From the NCBI GenBank assembly GCA_037134895.1, contig JBAXLI010000002.1, positions 120,916-184,915 on the forward strand: DNA of 64,000 bases, written 5' to 3'. The notes beneath the pieces are model-generated. The model did no database searches. It saw only the letters and a list, made by a program, of their open reading frames with translations, and was not told the DNA's origin. The translations under genes were made by a program, and so were the position numbers. The stretch is from CAIRDP01 sp037134895 (GTDB taxonomy: Bacteria > Bacteroidota > Bacteroidia > Bacteroidales > FEN-979). This document shows, piece after piece, positions 1 to 9,164 of the stretch; the stretch's first letter is position 1; each line of letters begins with the position of its first letter.

Positions 1-279
1 AATTCCTTCCCTGCCTTTTTCCAGCATCAGCTTCGTGGGATTCTTTGCAAGAGCTTTCATCTCGAGTGAATCGACTTCGACCAGCTTGTTGTCCTGGGTC
101 AGAAGTACTTTCGACTCGCCTGTAGCGGCCTTTTTCTTTTCAAAAATATTTCCCGAATATAAAGCCCCAGCCCCGGCTGCCACACCGGCGCCGAGCAAGC
201 CTATATTTTTCAGGAAATCTCGCCTTGAAGGTTTTGAAGGATCCTGATCATCCTTGTTGTTGACCGTATTTTCGTCCAT
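1..279 (-). CDS. N-terminus of a Tat-exported protein, cut by the window edge
   Basis: The reading frame starts at 279 on the minus strand and is open to base 1, giving 93 residues. Near residue 19 there is a twin-arginine motif, SRRDFLK, followed by a glycine/alanine-rich hydrophobic stretch (about 25-43). This is a standard Tat signal, which exports folded, usually cofactor-bearing proteins. The segment after the signal (KVLLTQDNKLVEVD) resembles the start of exported iron-sulfur or molybdopterin oxidoreductase subunits of Bacteroidota as I remember them, but no cysteine motif is in view, so the function stays open. A candidate -7 box lies about 37 bp upstream. Confidence 0.75.
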   Translation of the reverse strand, partial: MDENTVNNKDDQDPSKPSRRDFLKNIGLLGAGVAAGAGALYSGNIFEKKKAATGESKVLLTQDNKLVEVDSLEMKALAKNPTKLMLEKGREGI

Positions 280-315
280 AAAAAGGAATTATCGATTTGA
301 AAACGACATCTTTGC

Positions 316-323
316 AAAAATAT
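316..323 (-). promoter_or_regulatory. Candidate -7 promoter element for the Tat-exported gene
   Basis: Read on the minus strand this is TATTTTTG, a match to the Bacteroidota -7 consensus TAnnTTTG, about 37 bp before the start codon at 279. No TTTG is seen at the -33 position, so support rests on one element. Confidence 0.3.
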
Positions 324-389
324 AAATAAATATTTCCTGATCTTTCTGACTTTAAAATTTATACTCAATCTAAATTCGACATTTAGGTA

Positions 390-2882
390 TTAAAATGGGA
401 AAATAAGAGAAACCTTGTATGCGAAGTTATCTCCCACATTGTCAAACCCGTATGGGCCCCAACGATAAAAGGCACCTACGCCGATCGTGTAAAGTTTAAG
501 ATTTACAATGTTATTAATCAGCAGTCCGCTTTCATAATAACCCAGGTTCATTTCCCTGGGTGTTGGATCCTGAAAGGCATACTGATCTTTATGGTCGAGC
601 CATCCGAAGCCGATGTTTTGCGAAATGGCAAACTCGGGATGGAACCATTTTCTTGCTTTGATCAGCAGATGCCCGAAATCATGATAAATGAACAGGCTGG
701 TGTATGTATTGGAAAGGAATTCGTTCATCCGCATGGTCCCAAAAGTATTCGGAGCGTAAATGGCGAACATACGATAGGTTGCATCCCCGTAATACAGGTT
801 GCAGGCAGGGATCGGCTGGTCAACATATCCTGCACTGAACTGGAAAGAAAGCTTGCCCAGGAATTTGATATTGAACGTCTTTTTAATCTTAAAATCAAAT
901 TTATTGTAATCGTACTCCCCATTGATGAAGCCTTTGATGCCCCGGGTATATTCAATCCATACAAGCGGGTATTTGGTGCCAAGGTTGATCCTGTTGTCGA
1001 TGGTCTGGATATACTGCTCTTTGTATGCCCATTTGAAACCTGCCCTGAATTCTGTAAAAACGAACTGGTCTTTCAGCACTACTGCATTCCCTGTGGGGAC
1101 GGCGAGGTCCCAGGTTGTTGATTTCTTGAAATCATTTGAAAGCCCGACATTAAAGAGGAACCATTTAAATCCCCTGAATCCGAAATTCATCCCGAAATGC
1201 TGGGTCCTGTCGAGTTTCAGGGTATACAGAGGCCCGAAATTACCCGAGAGGATAGATTCATAATCAAGGGGGAAAGAGACAAGCCCCGATGGAACCAGGT
1301 TGTAGTAATAATCCCCGGCAATAGTGATATCCTGGCGTTTGTTAATATAGAACAAGGCGTCAGCTCCGTATTTATTTGTTGAAATAGCGAATGAATACTG
1401 GTAAAAACCTCCAATCCTCATCCATTTTGCCACTTTGTCGTTGGTATGTATTCCGGCACCCAGAATAAGTCCTTCGTAAGTGTTATAGTTTATAATCTTG
1501 TTGATGTCGATATCGATGGGTCCCCAGGGCCATTTACCGGTAAGGATGGTTTGCAGGGATTTAGCGTACTTGTCGAGGTTCGCATCTTTACCAATACTGT
1601 CAAGCACTTTATAAGTTTTCCTGTCTTTGGATGTGAGGGTGTCGACCCTGTATTGGTTCCAGAAATCCTCGGTCCTGGCGCCCGCACCCTGGTCAACTTC
1701 CACGTCGAGGTAAGTGAATTCGCGTTTCACCAGTTCCGGGTTGAGCACGACATCTTTAATATAGGACCGGCCTTTGGCAATGAGAAAATGCCTTCCTGCC
1801 TGGAGGTTGTAAAAGGTAACATCGGTATTCAGCTGAACCGGGAACCAATTCTGCCCCTCTATCAGTTCATACATTTGCTGGATCCTTATTTGCATCCCGC
1901 TTTCCTTGGCCGGCTGTGCGATCACATTCTGGATTGCCCATTTGTTGCTCGAAATGGAGATCACTCCTTTCATCCCATCGAAATTCGTGCCTTTATGCGG
2001 TCTGAAAGATATGATGAATGTTGTATCCCTCCCTGTATACGTGGTATCTTCTATTTTAAAAAAGTACTTGCCAATTGAACCTGCGCCGATCGGGTTTACA
2101 TATGAATTCTGGAAAATCGTTATAAATGGTTTGTAAAAAGAAAATGACTGGATCTGCGTCGTAAGGAACACAAAGATGGGGTCTTTGAAGCCCGACATCC
2201 GCGCAGCGATGACTTGATTATAATTTTTATCGGGATGGAGGAATTTGCGCTTTGTCACATTTTCCATAAGAAAGAGGTACTGTGACTTGAAAAACGCCTG
2301 GGTCCTGGCCTCGTTTGTGTCGGCCATATGTTTCATGATGGAATCCTTCATGGCGGATGTGTCGGACCGCGCCATCATTCGCTTAATCATCGCCGAGTCA
2401 ACAACAACCTTCCCGGCAGTCGAATCGGTGTCGATGGTAAAAAAAGTTTTATCGTAAGATGTATATGAAAAAGACTTAAGCTTTTCCGGGTCATTCATGT
2501 CGCGGTTTTCGATGGCCAGGCGTATGATACGGTGGGCGGGATTGATACCGGGCAGGACTTCCACTTCTTTCAGTTCAAATTGTTTTGCCTGCATCTCTAT
2601 CTTCAGGTTTTGAAGGTTTCCTGTGAGCGGATAAGTAAGTGGTTCATATCCAACATAGGACAGTGCAAGCGATTTCGGTTTCTTTGACCAGCGGAAGCGA
2701 AATTTCCCGTCAATGTCGGTTGTGCCCCCGAAGCCATCCTCCTGAATTATATTAACAAATGCCAGGGGCAACCCGCTGGCTTTGTCTGTGACTTTGCCGC
2801 TAACTATAAAGACGTCCTGTGAAAAGACATTGAAACCCAGGGTGAATATTGTAGCAAACAAAAGTAAAAGGCGTAATTGCAT
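390..2882 (-). CDS. DUF5686 outer-membrane protein with CarboxypepD_reg-like N-terminal domain
   Basis: An 830-residue protein with a signal peptide (about 1-21, ending near FSQD). A carboxypeptidase-regulatory-like beta-sandwich follows (about 25-110; VSGKVTDKASGLPLAFVNI and the GGTTDIDGKFRF motif), then a long DUF5686 region. The C-terminal half is rich in alternating aromatic/hydrophobic strands and ends in KVSLIFPF, as expected for an outer-membrane beta-barrel. The family is common in Bacteroidota and resembles TonB-dependent-receptor accessory proteins, but its substrate is unknown. The gene is divergent from the FadL-like gene at 2974. Upstream on the minus strand TATATTTA (2912-2905) sits 19 bp after a TTTT and is a weak promoter candidate. 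Confidence 0.85.
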   Translation of the reverse strand: MQLRLLLLFATIFTLGFNVFSQDVFIVSGKVTDKASGLPLAFVNIIQEDGFGGTTDIDGKFRFRWSKKPKSLALSYVGYEPLTYPLTGNLQNLKIEMQAKQFELKEVEVLPGINPAHRIIRLAIENRDMNDPEKLKSFSYTSYDKTFFTIDTDSTAGKVVVDSAMIKRMMARSDTSAMKDSIMKHMADTNEARTQAFFKSQYLFLMENVTKRKFLHPDKNYNQVIAARMSGFKDPIFVFLTTQIQSFSFYKPFITIFQNSYVNPIGAGSIGKYFFKIEDTTYTGRDTTFIISFRPHKGTNFDGMKGVISISSNKWAIQNVIAQPAKESGMQIRIQQMYELIEGQNWFPVQLNTDVTFYNLQAGRHFLIAKGRSYIKDVVLNPELVKREFTYLDVEVDQGAGARTEDFWNQYRVDTLTSKDRKTYKVLDSIGKDANLDKYAKSLQTILTGKWPWGPIDIDINKIINYNTYEGLILGAGIHTNDKVAKWMRIGGFYQYSFAISTNKYGADALFYINKRQDITIAGDYYYNLVPSGLVSFPLDYESILSGNFGPLYTLKLDRTQHFGMNFGFRGFKWFLFNVGLSNDFKKSTTWDLAVPTGNAVVLKDQFVFTEFRAGFKWAYKEQYIQTIDNRINLGTKYPLVWIEYTRGIKGFINGEYDYNKFDFKIKKTFNIKFLGKLSFQFSAGYVDQPIPACNLYYGDATYRMFAIYAPNTFGTMRMNEFLSNTYTSLFIYHDFGHLLIKARKWFHPEFAISQNIGFGWLDHKDQYAFQDPTPREMNLGYYESGLLINNIVNLKLYTIGVGAFYRWGPYGFDNVGDNFAYKVSLIFPF

Positions 2883-2973
2883 TGTTCGGATAGATTTGAA
2901 TGGGTAAATATACTAACATTGAATTTCGCATAAAAAAATTATGTAATTTTCTCATTCGAAAAACAATCGCCAT

Positions 2974-4383
2974 ATGATAAGTAGATCTGTACTTTCTGTT
3001 TTTTTGTTAATAGTTGCTGTTCAGGGGTTTTCGCAGGACGATCATTACTGGACCCAGCAGTTCGGCGCTACCAGCACAATCATGGGCGGAGCTGTGATAG
3101 CCGGGGTAAGGGACAATACGGCGATTTATTATAACCCCGGGGCCCTGGGGTTTATCTCCAGTCCTTCCCTTTCGGTGGATGCGAATGTTTACAAGATAGA
3201 CAAGATCCTGATCGACGACGGTGTGGGACAGGGCATCAACATGAACTCGGCCCAGCTCAGCATTTATCCACAGATCATTTCAGGCCTGGTCAACCTGGTC
3301 AAGAATGACCACTGGAAATTTTCATATGCCCTGATGACGAGGAATTATTCCAATGTACTGATGAACACAAGGTATACCAATGCAGATTTTGATCCGAGCG
3401 TGGTTGATCCTAAAGACAAATTCATAGGGGCACTCGATTTCACCAACCAGTTGAATGAACAATGGCTTGGCCTTGGTGTTGGCTACAGGATTAACGATAA
3501 ATGGAGTGTGGGTGGCACCGTGTTTATCAGCTACAGGGCCCAGAGCTACCAGATGACAAATTATATCAGGGAGGTTTATGGCTCAGGGGATACTGCTGCG
3601 TTCGGCACCGCGAACAACGACAGAGCTCTGAAGTACAAGACGTTTTCAGGCTTGTTAAAATTAGGGGTGGCATACCAGACTGGCCGCTGGAAATTCGGAC
3701 TTACTCTGACAACGCCATCGATCCAGTTTTACGGGAGCGGGGATATTCAGAGGGAAATCTCCTTAATTGCGCTGCAAGACACCACAGCAGGTATGGGGGT
3801 GGTTATCATGGGAAGGAAGACTGGTATCCGCGCAAAATACAAAAGACCGGTATCGATTGGATTCGGGGCTGAATATGCAACAGCGAACACCAGGATTACG
3901 TTCAGCTGTGAATACTATACAAAAGTAAAGATGTATCATTTGTTTGAACCTGAGAGCGATCCTTTTGTTTATCCCCAGCCTACGGAGGCTGACTCAATGC
4001 AAGAGTATCTCCAAAATTTTCTGCATGTCCAGAACGGATCTTCCGGTGTCTTCAATTTCGGGATCGGATTCAGCCAGAACCTGGGCCCCAAATTCACCTT
4101 TTTACTGGGTGCGAGAACCGACTTTTCTGCTTACAGCGAAGTGAATGAAGGAGACAACTTCCTTCATAATGCCGGGGGCTGGGACCTGTACCATTTTTCG
4201 ACAGGCATTTCCTACCATCAGAAGAGAAATACCGTGACCCTGGGGTTTACCTATAGTTTCAGTCCGGCGAAAACGGTGGACCCGATTGATGCATGGACCC
4301 CGGTTGACATTGTGACACCACCAAAGGTATATGACAACTCATTTTCCCTCATTATCGGCTATACATACTATTTTCCCAAATAA
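2974..4383 (+). CDS. FadL/OmpP1-like outer-membrane transport protein
   Basis: A 469-residue protein with a signal peptide (about 1-20, cleaved near GFSQ). Early in the mature chain come GGAVIAGVRDNTAIYYNPGA and GFISSPSLSVDANVYK, a pattern typical of FadL/TodX-type barrels (AxxNPAxL-like). The rest is amphipathic beta-strands with aromatic girdle residues, ending in IIGYTYYFPK with a C-terminal aromatic as BAM substrates usually have. Members carry hydrophobic compounds across the outer membrane, but the substrate here cannot be read. The methyltransferase gene begins 6 bp after its stop, so the two are probably co-transcribed. Confidence 0.8.
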   Translation: MISRSVLSVFLLIVAVQGFSQDDHYWTQQFGATSTIMGGAVIAGVRDNTAIYYNPGALGFISSPSLSVDANVYKIDKILIDDGVGQGINMNSAQLSIYPQIISGLVNLVKNDHWKFSYALMTRNYSNVLMNTRYTNADFDPSVVDPKDKFIGALDFTNQLNEQWLGLGVGYRINDKWSVGGTVFISYRAQSYQMTNYIREVYGSGDTAAFGTANNDRALKYKTFSGLLKLGVAYQTGRWKFGLTLTTPSIQFYGSGDIQREISLIALQDTTAGMGVVIMGRKTGIRAKYKRPVSIGFGAEYATANTRITFSCEYYTKVKMYHLFEPESDPFVYPQPTEADSMQEYLQNFLHVQNGSSGVFNFGIGFSQNLGPKFTFLLGARTDFSAYSEVNEGDNFLHNAGGWDLYHFSTGISYHQKRNTVTLGFTYSFSPAKTVDPIDAWTPVDIVTPPKVYDNSFSLIIGYTYYFPK

Positions 4384-4389
4384 TCCCTG

Positions 4390-5562
4390 ATGACAGAGAA
4401 CCCGTCTTCCATGTTAATGATTGCCAAGACTGTAAGCGGTCTTGAAGAGGTGCTGAAATCCGAGCTCGACGGCATAGGGGCTATGAACACTGAAGTGATG
4501 AACCGCTCAGTAAGCTTCGAAGGCGACAAAGCCTGCATGTACCGTGCAAACTATTTCTGCCGTACAGCCCTTCGAATCCTTAGGCCTGTTCATGTATTCG
4601 AGATCAACACCCAGGAAGACCTTTACCGTGAGATCAAAGAGTTTGCATGGGAAGACTACCTGGATGCAGATTCCACTCTCGCAGTGGATGCAGTGATCTC
4701 CTATACGGTGTTCACCAACTCCCAGTTCGTAGCCCAGAAAACCAAGGATGCAGTGGTTGACCGCTTCAGGGAGAAGACGGGCAAAAGGCCTTCGGTTGAC
4801 CTGGAGGATCCTACACTGCGGATAAATGTTCACCTGTTTAAAAACACCTGTACCGTTTCACTCGACTCGTCCGGACATTCCCTGCATAAACGCGGTTACC
4901 GCAAGTCAACAGGCATCGCTCCGCTGAACGAGGTCCTGGCAGCCGGATTGCTGCGTTTGTCAGGCTGGGATTTGAAGAAACCCCTGCTCGATCCCATGTG
5001 TGGGTCTGGAACCATACTTATAGAAGCTGCGATGCTTTTATCGGGTATTCCTTCGGGATATTTCAGGGAAGAATATGGTTTCATGAAATTTAAGGATTTC
5101 GACGGCGACCTTTGGGAGCAGATAAAAGCTGATGCAAAAGCAAAAATCAGGAAAAACGATATCGACAGGATCTTCGGCTATGATAAATCAGTAATGAGCC
5201 TGAAAAGGGCAGTTGAGAATGTGGGTTTTGCAGGGCTCGACCGTCAGGTTTACCTGAAACGGACCGCCTTCGAGGATTCCGAACCCCCATCCGCCGAAGG
5301 CGTTATCATTATGAACCCACCTTATGATGAGCGAATAGAACTGGAAGATTCGGTGGGCTTTTACAAAATGATAGGCAATGTTCTTAAACGAAAATACAGC
5401 GGCTACAACGCATGGGTGATCTCCTCCGACCTGGAGGCGATCAAATTCATAGGACTTAAACCCTCGAAGAAATTCAAGGTATTTAACGGTCCGCTTGAAT
5501 GCAGGTTCCTGGGTTTCGACCTGTACCAGGGAAGAAAATCAGATACTTTTTCAAAAGAATAA
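4390..5562 (+). CDS. THUMP-domain class I SAM-dependent rRNA methyltransferase (RlmL N-terminal type)
   Basis: A 390-residue protein. The N-terminal ferredoxin-like plus THUMP region (about 1-160) starts with AKTVSGLEEVLKSEL, typical of RlmL/YcbY and YpsC-type enzymes. The UPF0020 methyltransferase domain has the SAM motif I as LLDPMCGSGTILIEAA (near residue 200) and the catalytic NPPYDER motif (near 310), which marks N2-guanine methylation. E. coli RlmL is fused to RlmK; this protein is the stand-alone RlmL half, as is usual in Bacteroidota. The likely target is 23S rRNA (G2445 by homology). pfkA starts 11 bp downstream. Confidence 0.88.
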   Translation: MTENPSSMLMIAKTVSGLEEVLKSELDGIGAMNTEVMNRSVSFEGDKACMYRANYFCRTALRILRPVHVFEINTQEDLYREIKEFAWEDYLDADSTLAVDAVISYTVFTNSQFVAQKTKDAVVDRFREKTGKRPSVDLEDPTLRINVHLFKNTCTVSLDSSGHSLHKRGYRKSTGIAPLNEVLAAGLLRLSGWDLKKPLLDPMCGSGTILIEAAMLLSGIPSGYFREEYGFMKFKDFDGDLWEQIKADAKAKIRKNDIDRIFGYDKSVMSLKRAVENVGFAGLDRQVYLKRTAFEDSEPPSAEGVIIMNPPYDERIELEDSVGFYKMIGNVLKRKYSGYNAWVISSDLEAIKFIGLKPSKKFKVFNGPLECRFLGFDLYQGRKSDTFSKE

Positions 5563-5573
5563 AAACGCAATTT

Positions 5574-6554
5574 ATGGCAAGAGTTACAAGAATAGGAGTT
5601 TTTACGTCGGGAGGGGATTCTCCCGGAATGAATGCTGCGATACGCGCGGTTGTGCGTTCAGGTATTAATGAAGGACTGGATGTGTTCGGAATTTACAGAG
5701 GTTATGAAGGGATGATCGACGGGCTTATCGAGCCTATGGAAAGACATTCGGTATCGAACATCATACAGAGAGGTGGCACAATTCTGAAGTCGGCCCGCAG
5801 CAAGCGGTTTATGACTTATGAAGGACGTCTTCAGGCGTTTCAGAACCTTGAAAAGAACAAGATCAACGGGCTTGTGGCAATTGGAGGGAACGGGACGTTT
5901 ACGGGCGCCCAGATCTTTGAAAAGGAATTTAATTTACCTGTGGTCGGATTGCCGGGTACCATCGACAATGACCTTTACGGAACCGATTTCACAATTGGGT
6001 TCGACACGGCCTGCAATACCGTGGTACAGGCGGCCGACAAGATCAGGGATACTGCTACATCACATGACCGCCTGTTTTTCCTGGAGGTTATGGGGCGGGA
6101 TGCCGGTTACCTCGCATTATGGAGCGGGGTGGCATGCGGAGCTGAGTTCATCCTTGTACCCGAGACAAAAACATATATCGATAACATCGCAAGGTTGCTA
6201 AGGCATGATATGCGCAAGAATAAGACTTCCGGCATCGTGATTGTGGCCGAAGGCGATGATATGGGAGGGGCATACGACATTGCGAAACAGGTCAAGGAAA
6301 GACTGCCCGAGATCGATGCAAGGGTCACAGTGCTTGGCCATGTGCAGAGAGGAGGTTCTCCAAGCATGCAGGACCGCATCCTGGCCAGTTGGACAGGGTT
6401 CGAAGCTGTTCATGCCCTGATCGAGGGCAAGAGCAACATCATGATTGGGATTGAGAACAAAAAAGTCACCTATACTCCTTTTGACGACGCAATCAACAAA
6501 AAAAAGCAGTTCAATTTCGGCGGACTGGAGCTGGCGAGAATACTTGCGTTGTAG
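5574..6554 (+). CDS. pfkA: ATP-type 6-phosphofructokinase
   Basis: Phosphorylates fructose 6-phosphate in glycolysis. The start was set at 5574, where the protein begins MARVTRIGVFTSGGDSPGMN, giving 326 residues, the normal PfkA length; an in-frame ATG at 5499 lies inside the methyltransferase gene and is rejected. Visible motifs are the nucleotide loop GGDSPGMN, the catalytic GLPGTIDNDL (Gly before TIDND, as in ATP-dependent rather than PPi-dependent enzymes) and MGRDAGYLALW for substrate binding. Oddity: the usual GGDGS/T motif reads GGNGT, so the Mg-binding Asp (Asp103 in E. coli) is Asn106 here (codon AAC at 5889). Activity may be reduced, or this may be a lineage variant or a base error. 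Confidence 0.93.
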   Translation: MARVTRIGVFTSGGDSPGMNAAIRAVVRSGINEGLDVFGIYRGYEGMIDGLIEPMERHSVSNIIQRGGTILKSARSKRFMTYEGRLQAFQNLEKNKINGLVAIGGNGTFTGAQIFEKEFNLPVVGLPGTIDNDLYGTDFTIGFDTACNTVVQAADKIRDTATSHDRLFFLEVMGRDAGYLALWSGVACGAEFILVPETKTYIDNIARLLRHDMRKNKTSGIVIVAEGDDMGGAYDIAKQVKERLPEIDARVTVLGHVQRGGSPSMQDRILASWTGFEAVHALIEGKSNIMIGIENKKVTYTPFDDAINKKKQFNFGGLELARILAL

Positions 6555-6568
6555 ATGGTGAAGTTGTG

Positions 6569-6617
6569 TTCGGCGGAGCCGTAATGAACACCATTGAAAT
6601 AAGCAATTCGTGAATAA
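6569..6617 (+). repeat. Dispersed intergenic element, copy A (hairpin head)
   Basis: This 49-bp block matches the block at 48340-48389 at about 43 of 49 positions. It opens with a small hairpin, CGGC-GGA-GCCG; copy B has CGGC-GAA-GCCG, so the stem is kept and only the loop differs. It ends in TTCGTGAATAA. It fills the gap between pfkA and priA with no room for another gene. Function unknown; it could be a REP-like mobile element, an RNA processing site or a regulatory leader for priA. Confidence 0.7.
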
Positions 6618-6620
6618 ATT

Positions 6621-6652
6621 GTGAGTTAGTGAACTTGTGAGTTAATGAGACA
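6621..6652 (+). repeat. 8-bp-period word array abutting the priA start
   Basis: Four consecutive octamers: GTGAGTTA, GTGAACTT, GTGAGTTA and a degenerate ATGAGACA. The last one ends one base before the priA ATG at 6653. The array probably forms the priA leader and leaves no ordinary ribosome binding site. A related octamer array in opposite orientation lies at 48453-48484, near repeat copy B. Confidence 0.65.
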
Positions 6653-9139
6653 ATGTTCGTAGATGTAATTCTTCCGCTTCCTTTGCCGGGACTGTTCACT
6701 TATTCGGTTCCTGCTGAGCTGAGAGAAAAGATTGGCATTGGATACCGTGTGGTTGTTCAGTTCGGGAACCGGAAAATATACACGGCCCTGGTGAGGCAAA
6801 TGCATAATAAAGCAGAAAGCTCCAGGTCATTCAAGGAGATTCTATCGTTGCTCGACGACCAGCCCCTTGTCAGTGAATGGCAATTCAGGTTCTGGGACTG
6901 GATGGCTTCATATTATATGTGCCATCCCGGGGAAGTGATGAACGCCGCCCTGCCTTCGGCGTTCAAACTGGCCAGCGAAACCCGCATTGCAATCAACCCT
7001 GAATACATTATCGACTCGGTAACCCTGAATGAAAAGGAATTTCCCCTGGTCGAAACACTTTTCCACGGGAAGAAAAGCATTGAGATCTCAAAGATCTCAA
7101 AGATCCTTGACCAGCAAAAAGTCCTCCCACTGGTCAAAACCCTGATCGAGAAAGGCGTCGTGGTCCTTGAAGAGGAGCTTAAACAGAAATACCATCCTAA
7201 AACTGAGGCGTTTGTAGTTCTTAATGAATCATATACAGCCGACGAGGACGCCCTGAGGCAGATGTTCGACAGGCTTGAGCGCAAGGCCAGGAAACAGCTG
7301 GAGATCCTGATGACATACATAAGCCTTTCAAAGCATGGATTCGGTGAACTTATCGATGTTAAAAAGGATGAGCTCCTGAAACGATCAGGCTGCACTACTG
7401 CTGTATTTGACAACATGGTGAAAAAGGAGATATTTTCGTTAATTGAAAAAGCTGCTGTCAGGCCTCCGGCCGGGAAACCTGAAGCCAGTCCCGGTTCAAT
7501 CATGCTCAGTGAACAGCAGCAAAGGGCAGTCAGCGAGATCCGTGATGCCTGGACCGCCCGGGATGTCGTTCTTCTACACGGGGTCACCTCTTCAGGCAAA
7601 ACAGAAATTTACATCAAGCTGATCGAAGAAACAATAGCTAAAGGCAAACAGGTACTCTACCTTCTCCCAGAGATTGCGCTTACAACCCAGATCATCAGCC
7701 GGCTCAGGAAATATTTCGGCGACAGGGTCGGGATCTATCATTCCCGCTTTAATGAAGGCGAAAGGGCCGATGTCTGGAAACAGTCATCGGCTGAAAATGC
7801 CAAACGTGCCGGTGGAAATTCCTTCGACATCATCCTTGGAGCCCGTTCGGCCGTGTTCCTGCCGTATTCAGACCTGGGCCTCGTGATCATCGACGAAGAA
7901 CATGATTCCTCGTTCAAACAGATGGATCCGGCACCCAGGTACAACGGACGGGATGCAGCCCTCTTCCTGGCACATCTTCATGGAGCGAAAGCCCTGCTCG
8001 GCTCTGCCACCCCGGCCATCGAAAGTTACTATAACACCAGGCAGGGAAAATATGCGCTGGTCGAGCTGGCCGAACGTTTCGGGGAAATGGAACTTCCGCA
8101 GATACAGATTGTGAATATCAAGGATGAGCTTCGAAAGGGAAGGATGAAAACTCATTTTTCAACCACCCTTCTGGACCTTCTTACCGAAGCCCTTAAAAAC
8201 CATGAACAGGCTATTCTTTTCCAGAACCGCCGTGGTTTTTCACTCAGGCTCGAATGCGAATCCTGCAACTGGATGCCCAATTGCAAAAACTGTGATGTGA
8301 CCCTGGTCTACCATAAGAAGAGCAACCTGCTCAGATGTCATTACTGCGGATATGTGGCTTCGGTGCCTTCACTCTGTCCTGTATGTCATAGCCCCGGACT
8401 TAAAATGAGGGGTTTCGGAACCGAGAAAGTCGAAGAAGAACTCGGTATTCTCTTACCGGGGGCGAAGATTACACGAATGGACCTCGATACAACGCGCAGT
8501 AAACATTCTTACCAGAGTATCATCACGTCGTTTGAAGAACAGAAGATCGATATCCTGGTAGGTACCCAAATGGTTACCAAGGGTCTCGATTTTGACCATG
8601 TGAGTACCGTATGCATACTGAATGCCGATAATATGCTGAGCTTTCCCGACTTCAGGTCTGAAGAACGCAGCTTCCAGCTTATGGCCCAGGTCAGCGGCCG
8701 CTCAGGAAGAAAGAAAAAGAGGGGAAAGGTCATTATTCAAACATACAACCCGGCTCACCCGGTAATAAAGGCTGTTGTGAACAATGATTACCTGGGAATG
8801 TACAATTACCAGGTAGGTGAGAGGCGGAAGTTCAAATACCCTCCGTTCCACCGGCTGATTCTTCTGAAAATCAAGCACAGGGATCCCGACCTTGTGAACA
8901 GGGCTGCCGATGATCTCGCGAAAAAACTGTCGAGGACTTTCGGTAACCGTATCCTCGGACCTGAATACCCCCAGGTTGCAAGGATCATGAACCAGTTCCT
9001 GAAACATATTATACTTAAGATAGAAGTTGAGTCGTCGGTCGCAATTGCAAAATCAAAACTCCTCGAGATCCTGACGGTGTTTTATAAGAAATCAGAATTC
9101 CACCCGGTAAGAGTGCTCATCGATGTGGATCCCCAGTAA
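6653..9139 (+). CDS. priA: Primosomal protein N' (replication restart helicase)
   Basis: An 828-residue superfamily 2 3'-to-5' DNA helicase that reloads the replisome at collapsed forks. The N-terminal 3'BD domain (about 1-110) starts FVDVILPLPLPGLFTYSVP. Walker A is HGVTSSGKTEIY and Walker B is IIDEEHDSSFKQ. The zinc-binding insert has all eight cysteines in four CxxC pairs (CESC, CKNC, CHYC, CPVC). The helicase C-terminal motif ILVGTQMVTKGLDFD is followed by the C-terminal domain. Length and motif order are normal for Bacteroidota PriA. The upstream gap is filled by repeat copy A and an octamer array. Confidence 0.96.
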   Translation: MFVDVILPLPLPGLFTYSVPAELREKIGIGYRVVVQFGNRKIYTALVRQMHNKAESSRSFKEILSLLDDQPLVSEWQFRFWDWMASYYMCHPGEVMNAALPSAFKLASETRIAINPEYIIDSVTLNEKEFPLVETLFHGKKSIEISKISKILDQQKVLPLVKTLIEKGVVVLEEELKQKYHPKTEAFVVLNESYTADEDALRQMFDRLERKARKQLEILMTYISLSKHGFGELIDVKKDELLKRSGCTTAVFDNMVKKEIFSLIEKAAVRPPAGKPEASPGSIMLSEQQQRAVSEIRDAWTARDVVLLHGVTSSGKTEIYIKLIEETIAKGKQVLYLLPEIALTTQIISRLRKYFGDRVGIYHSRFNEGERADVWKQSSAENAKRAGGNSFDIILGARSAVFLPYSDLGLVIIDEEHDSSFKQMDPAPRYNGRDAALFLAHLHGAKALLGSATPAIESYYNTRQGKYALVELAERFGEMELPQIQIVNIKDELRKGRMKTHFSTTLLDLLTEALKNHEQAILFQNRRGFSLRLECESCNWMPNCKNCDVTLVYHKKSNLLRCHYCGYVASVPSLCPVCHSPGLKMRGFGTEKVEEELGILLPGAKITRMDLDTTRSKHSYQSIITSFEEQKIDILVGTQMVTKGLDFDHVSTVCILNADNMLSFPDFRSEERSFQLMAQVSGRSGRKKKRGKVIIQTYNPAHPVIKAVVNNDYLGMYNYQVGERRKFKYPPFHRLILLKIKHRDPDLVNRAADDLAKKLSRTFGNRILGPEYPQVARIMNQFLKHIILKIEVESSVAIAKSKLLEILTVFYKKSEFHPVRVLIDVDPQ

Positions 9140-9164
9140 TGGGCTTCTGATATTAATGAAGAGA

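Noticed and set aside
1446..2078. 210-codon open frame antisense to the DUF5686 gene
   Set aside because: No start signal, no domain, and the other strand encodes a clear protein.
6511..6699. 62-codon minus-strand frame through repeat copy A
   Set aside because: Its codons come from the repeat and the ends of pfkA and priA; no start or domain.
6913..7599. 228-codon open frame antisense to priA
   Set aside because: Its product is Ser/Leu/Arg-rich with no domain; it mirrors the codon bias of priA on the other strand.
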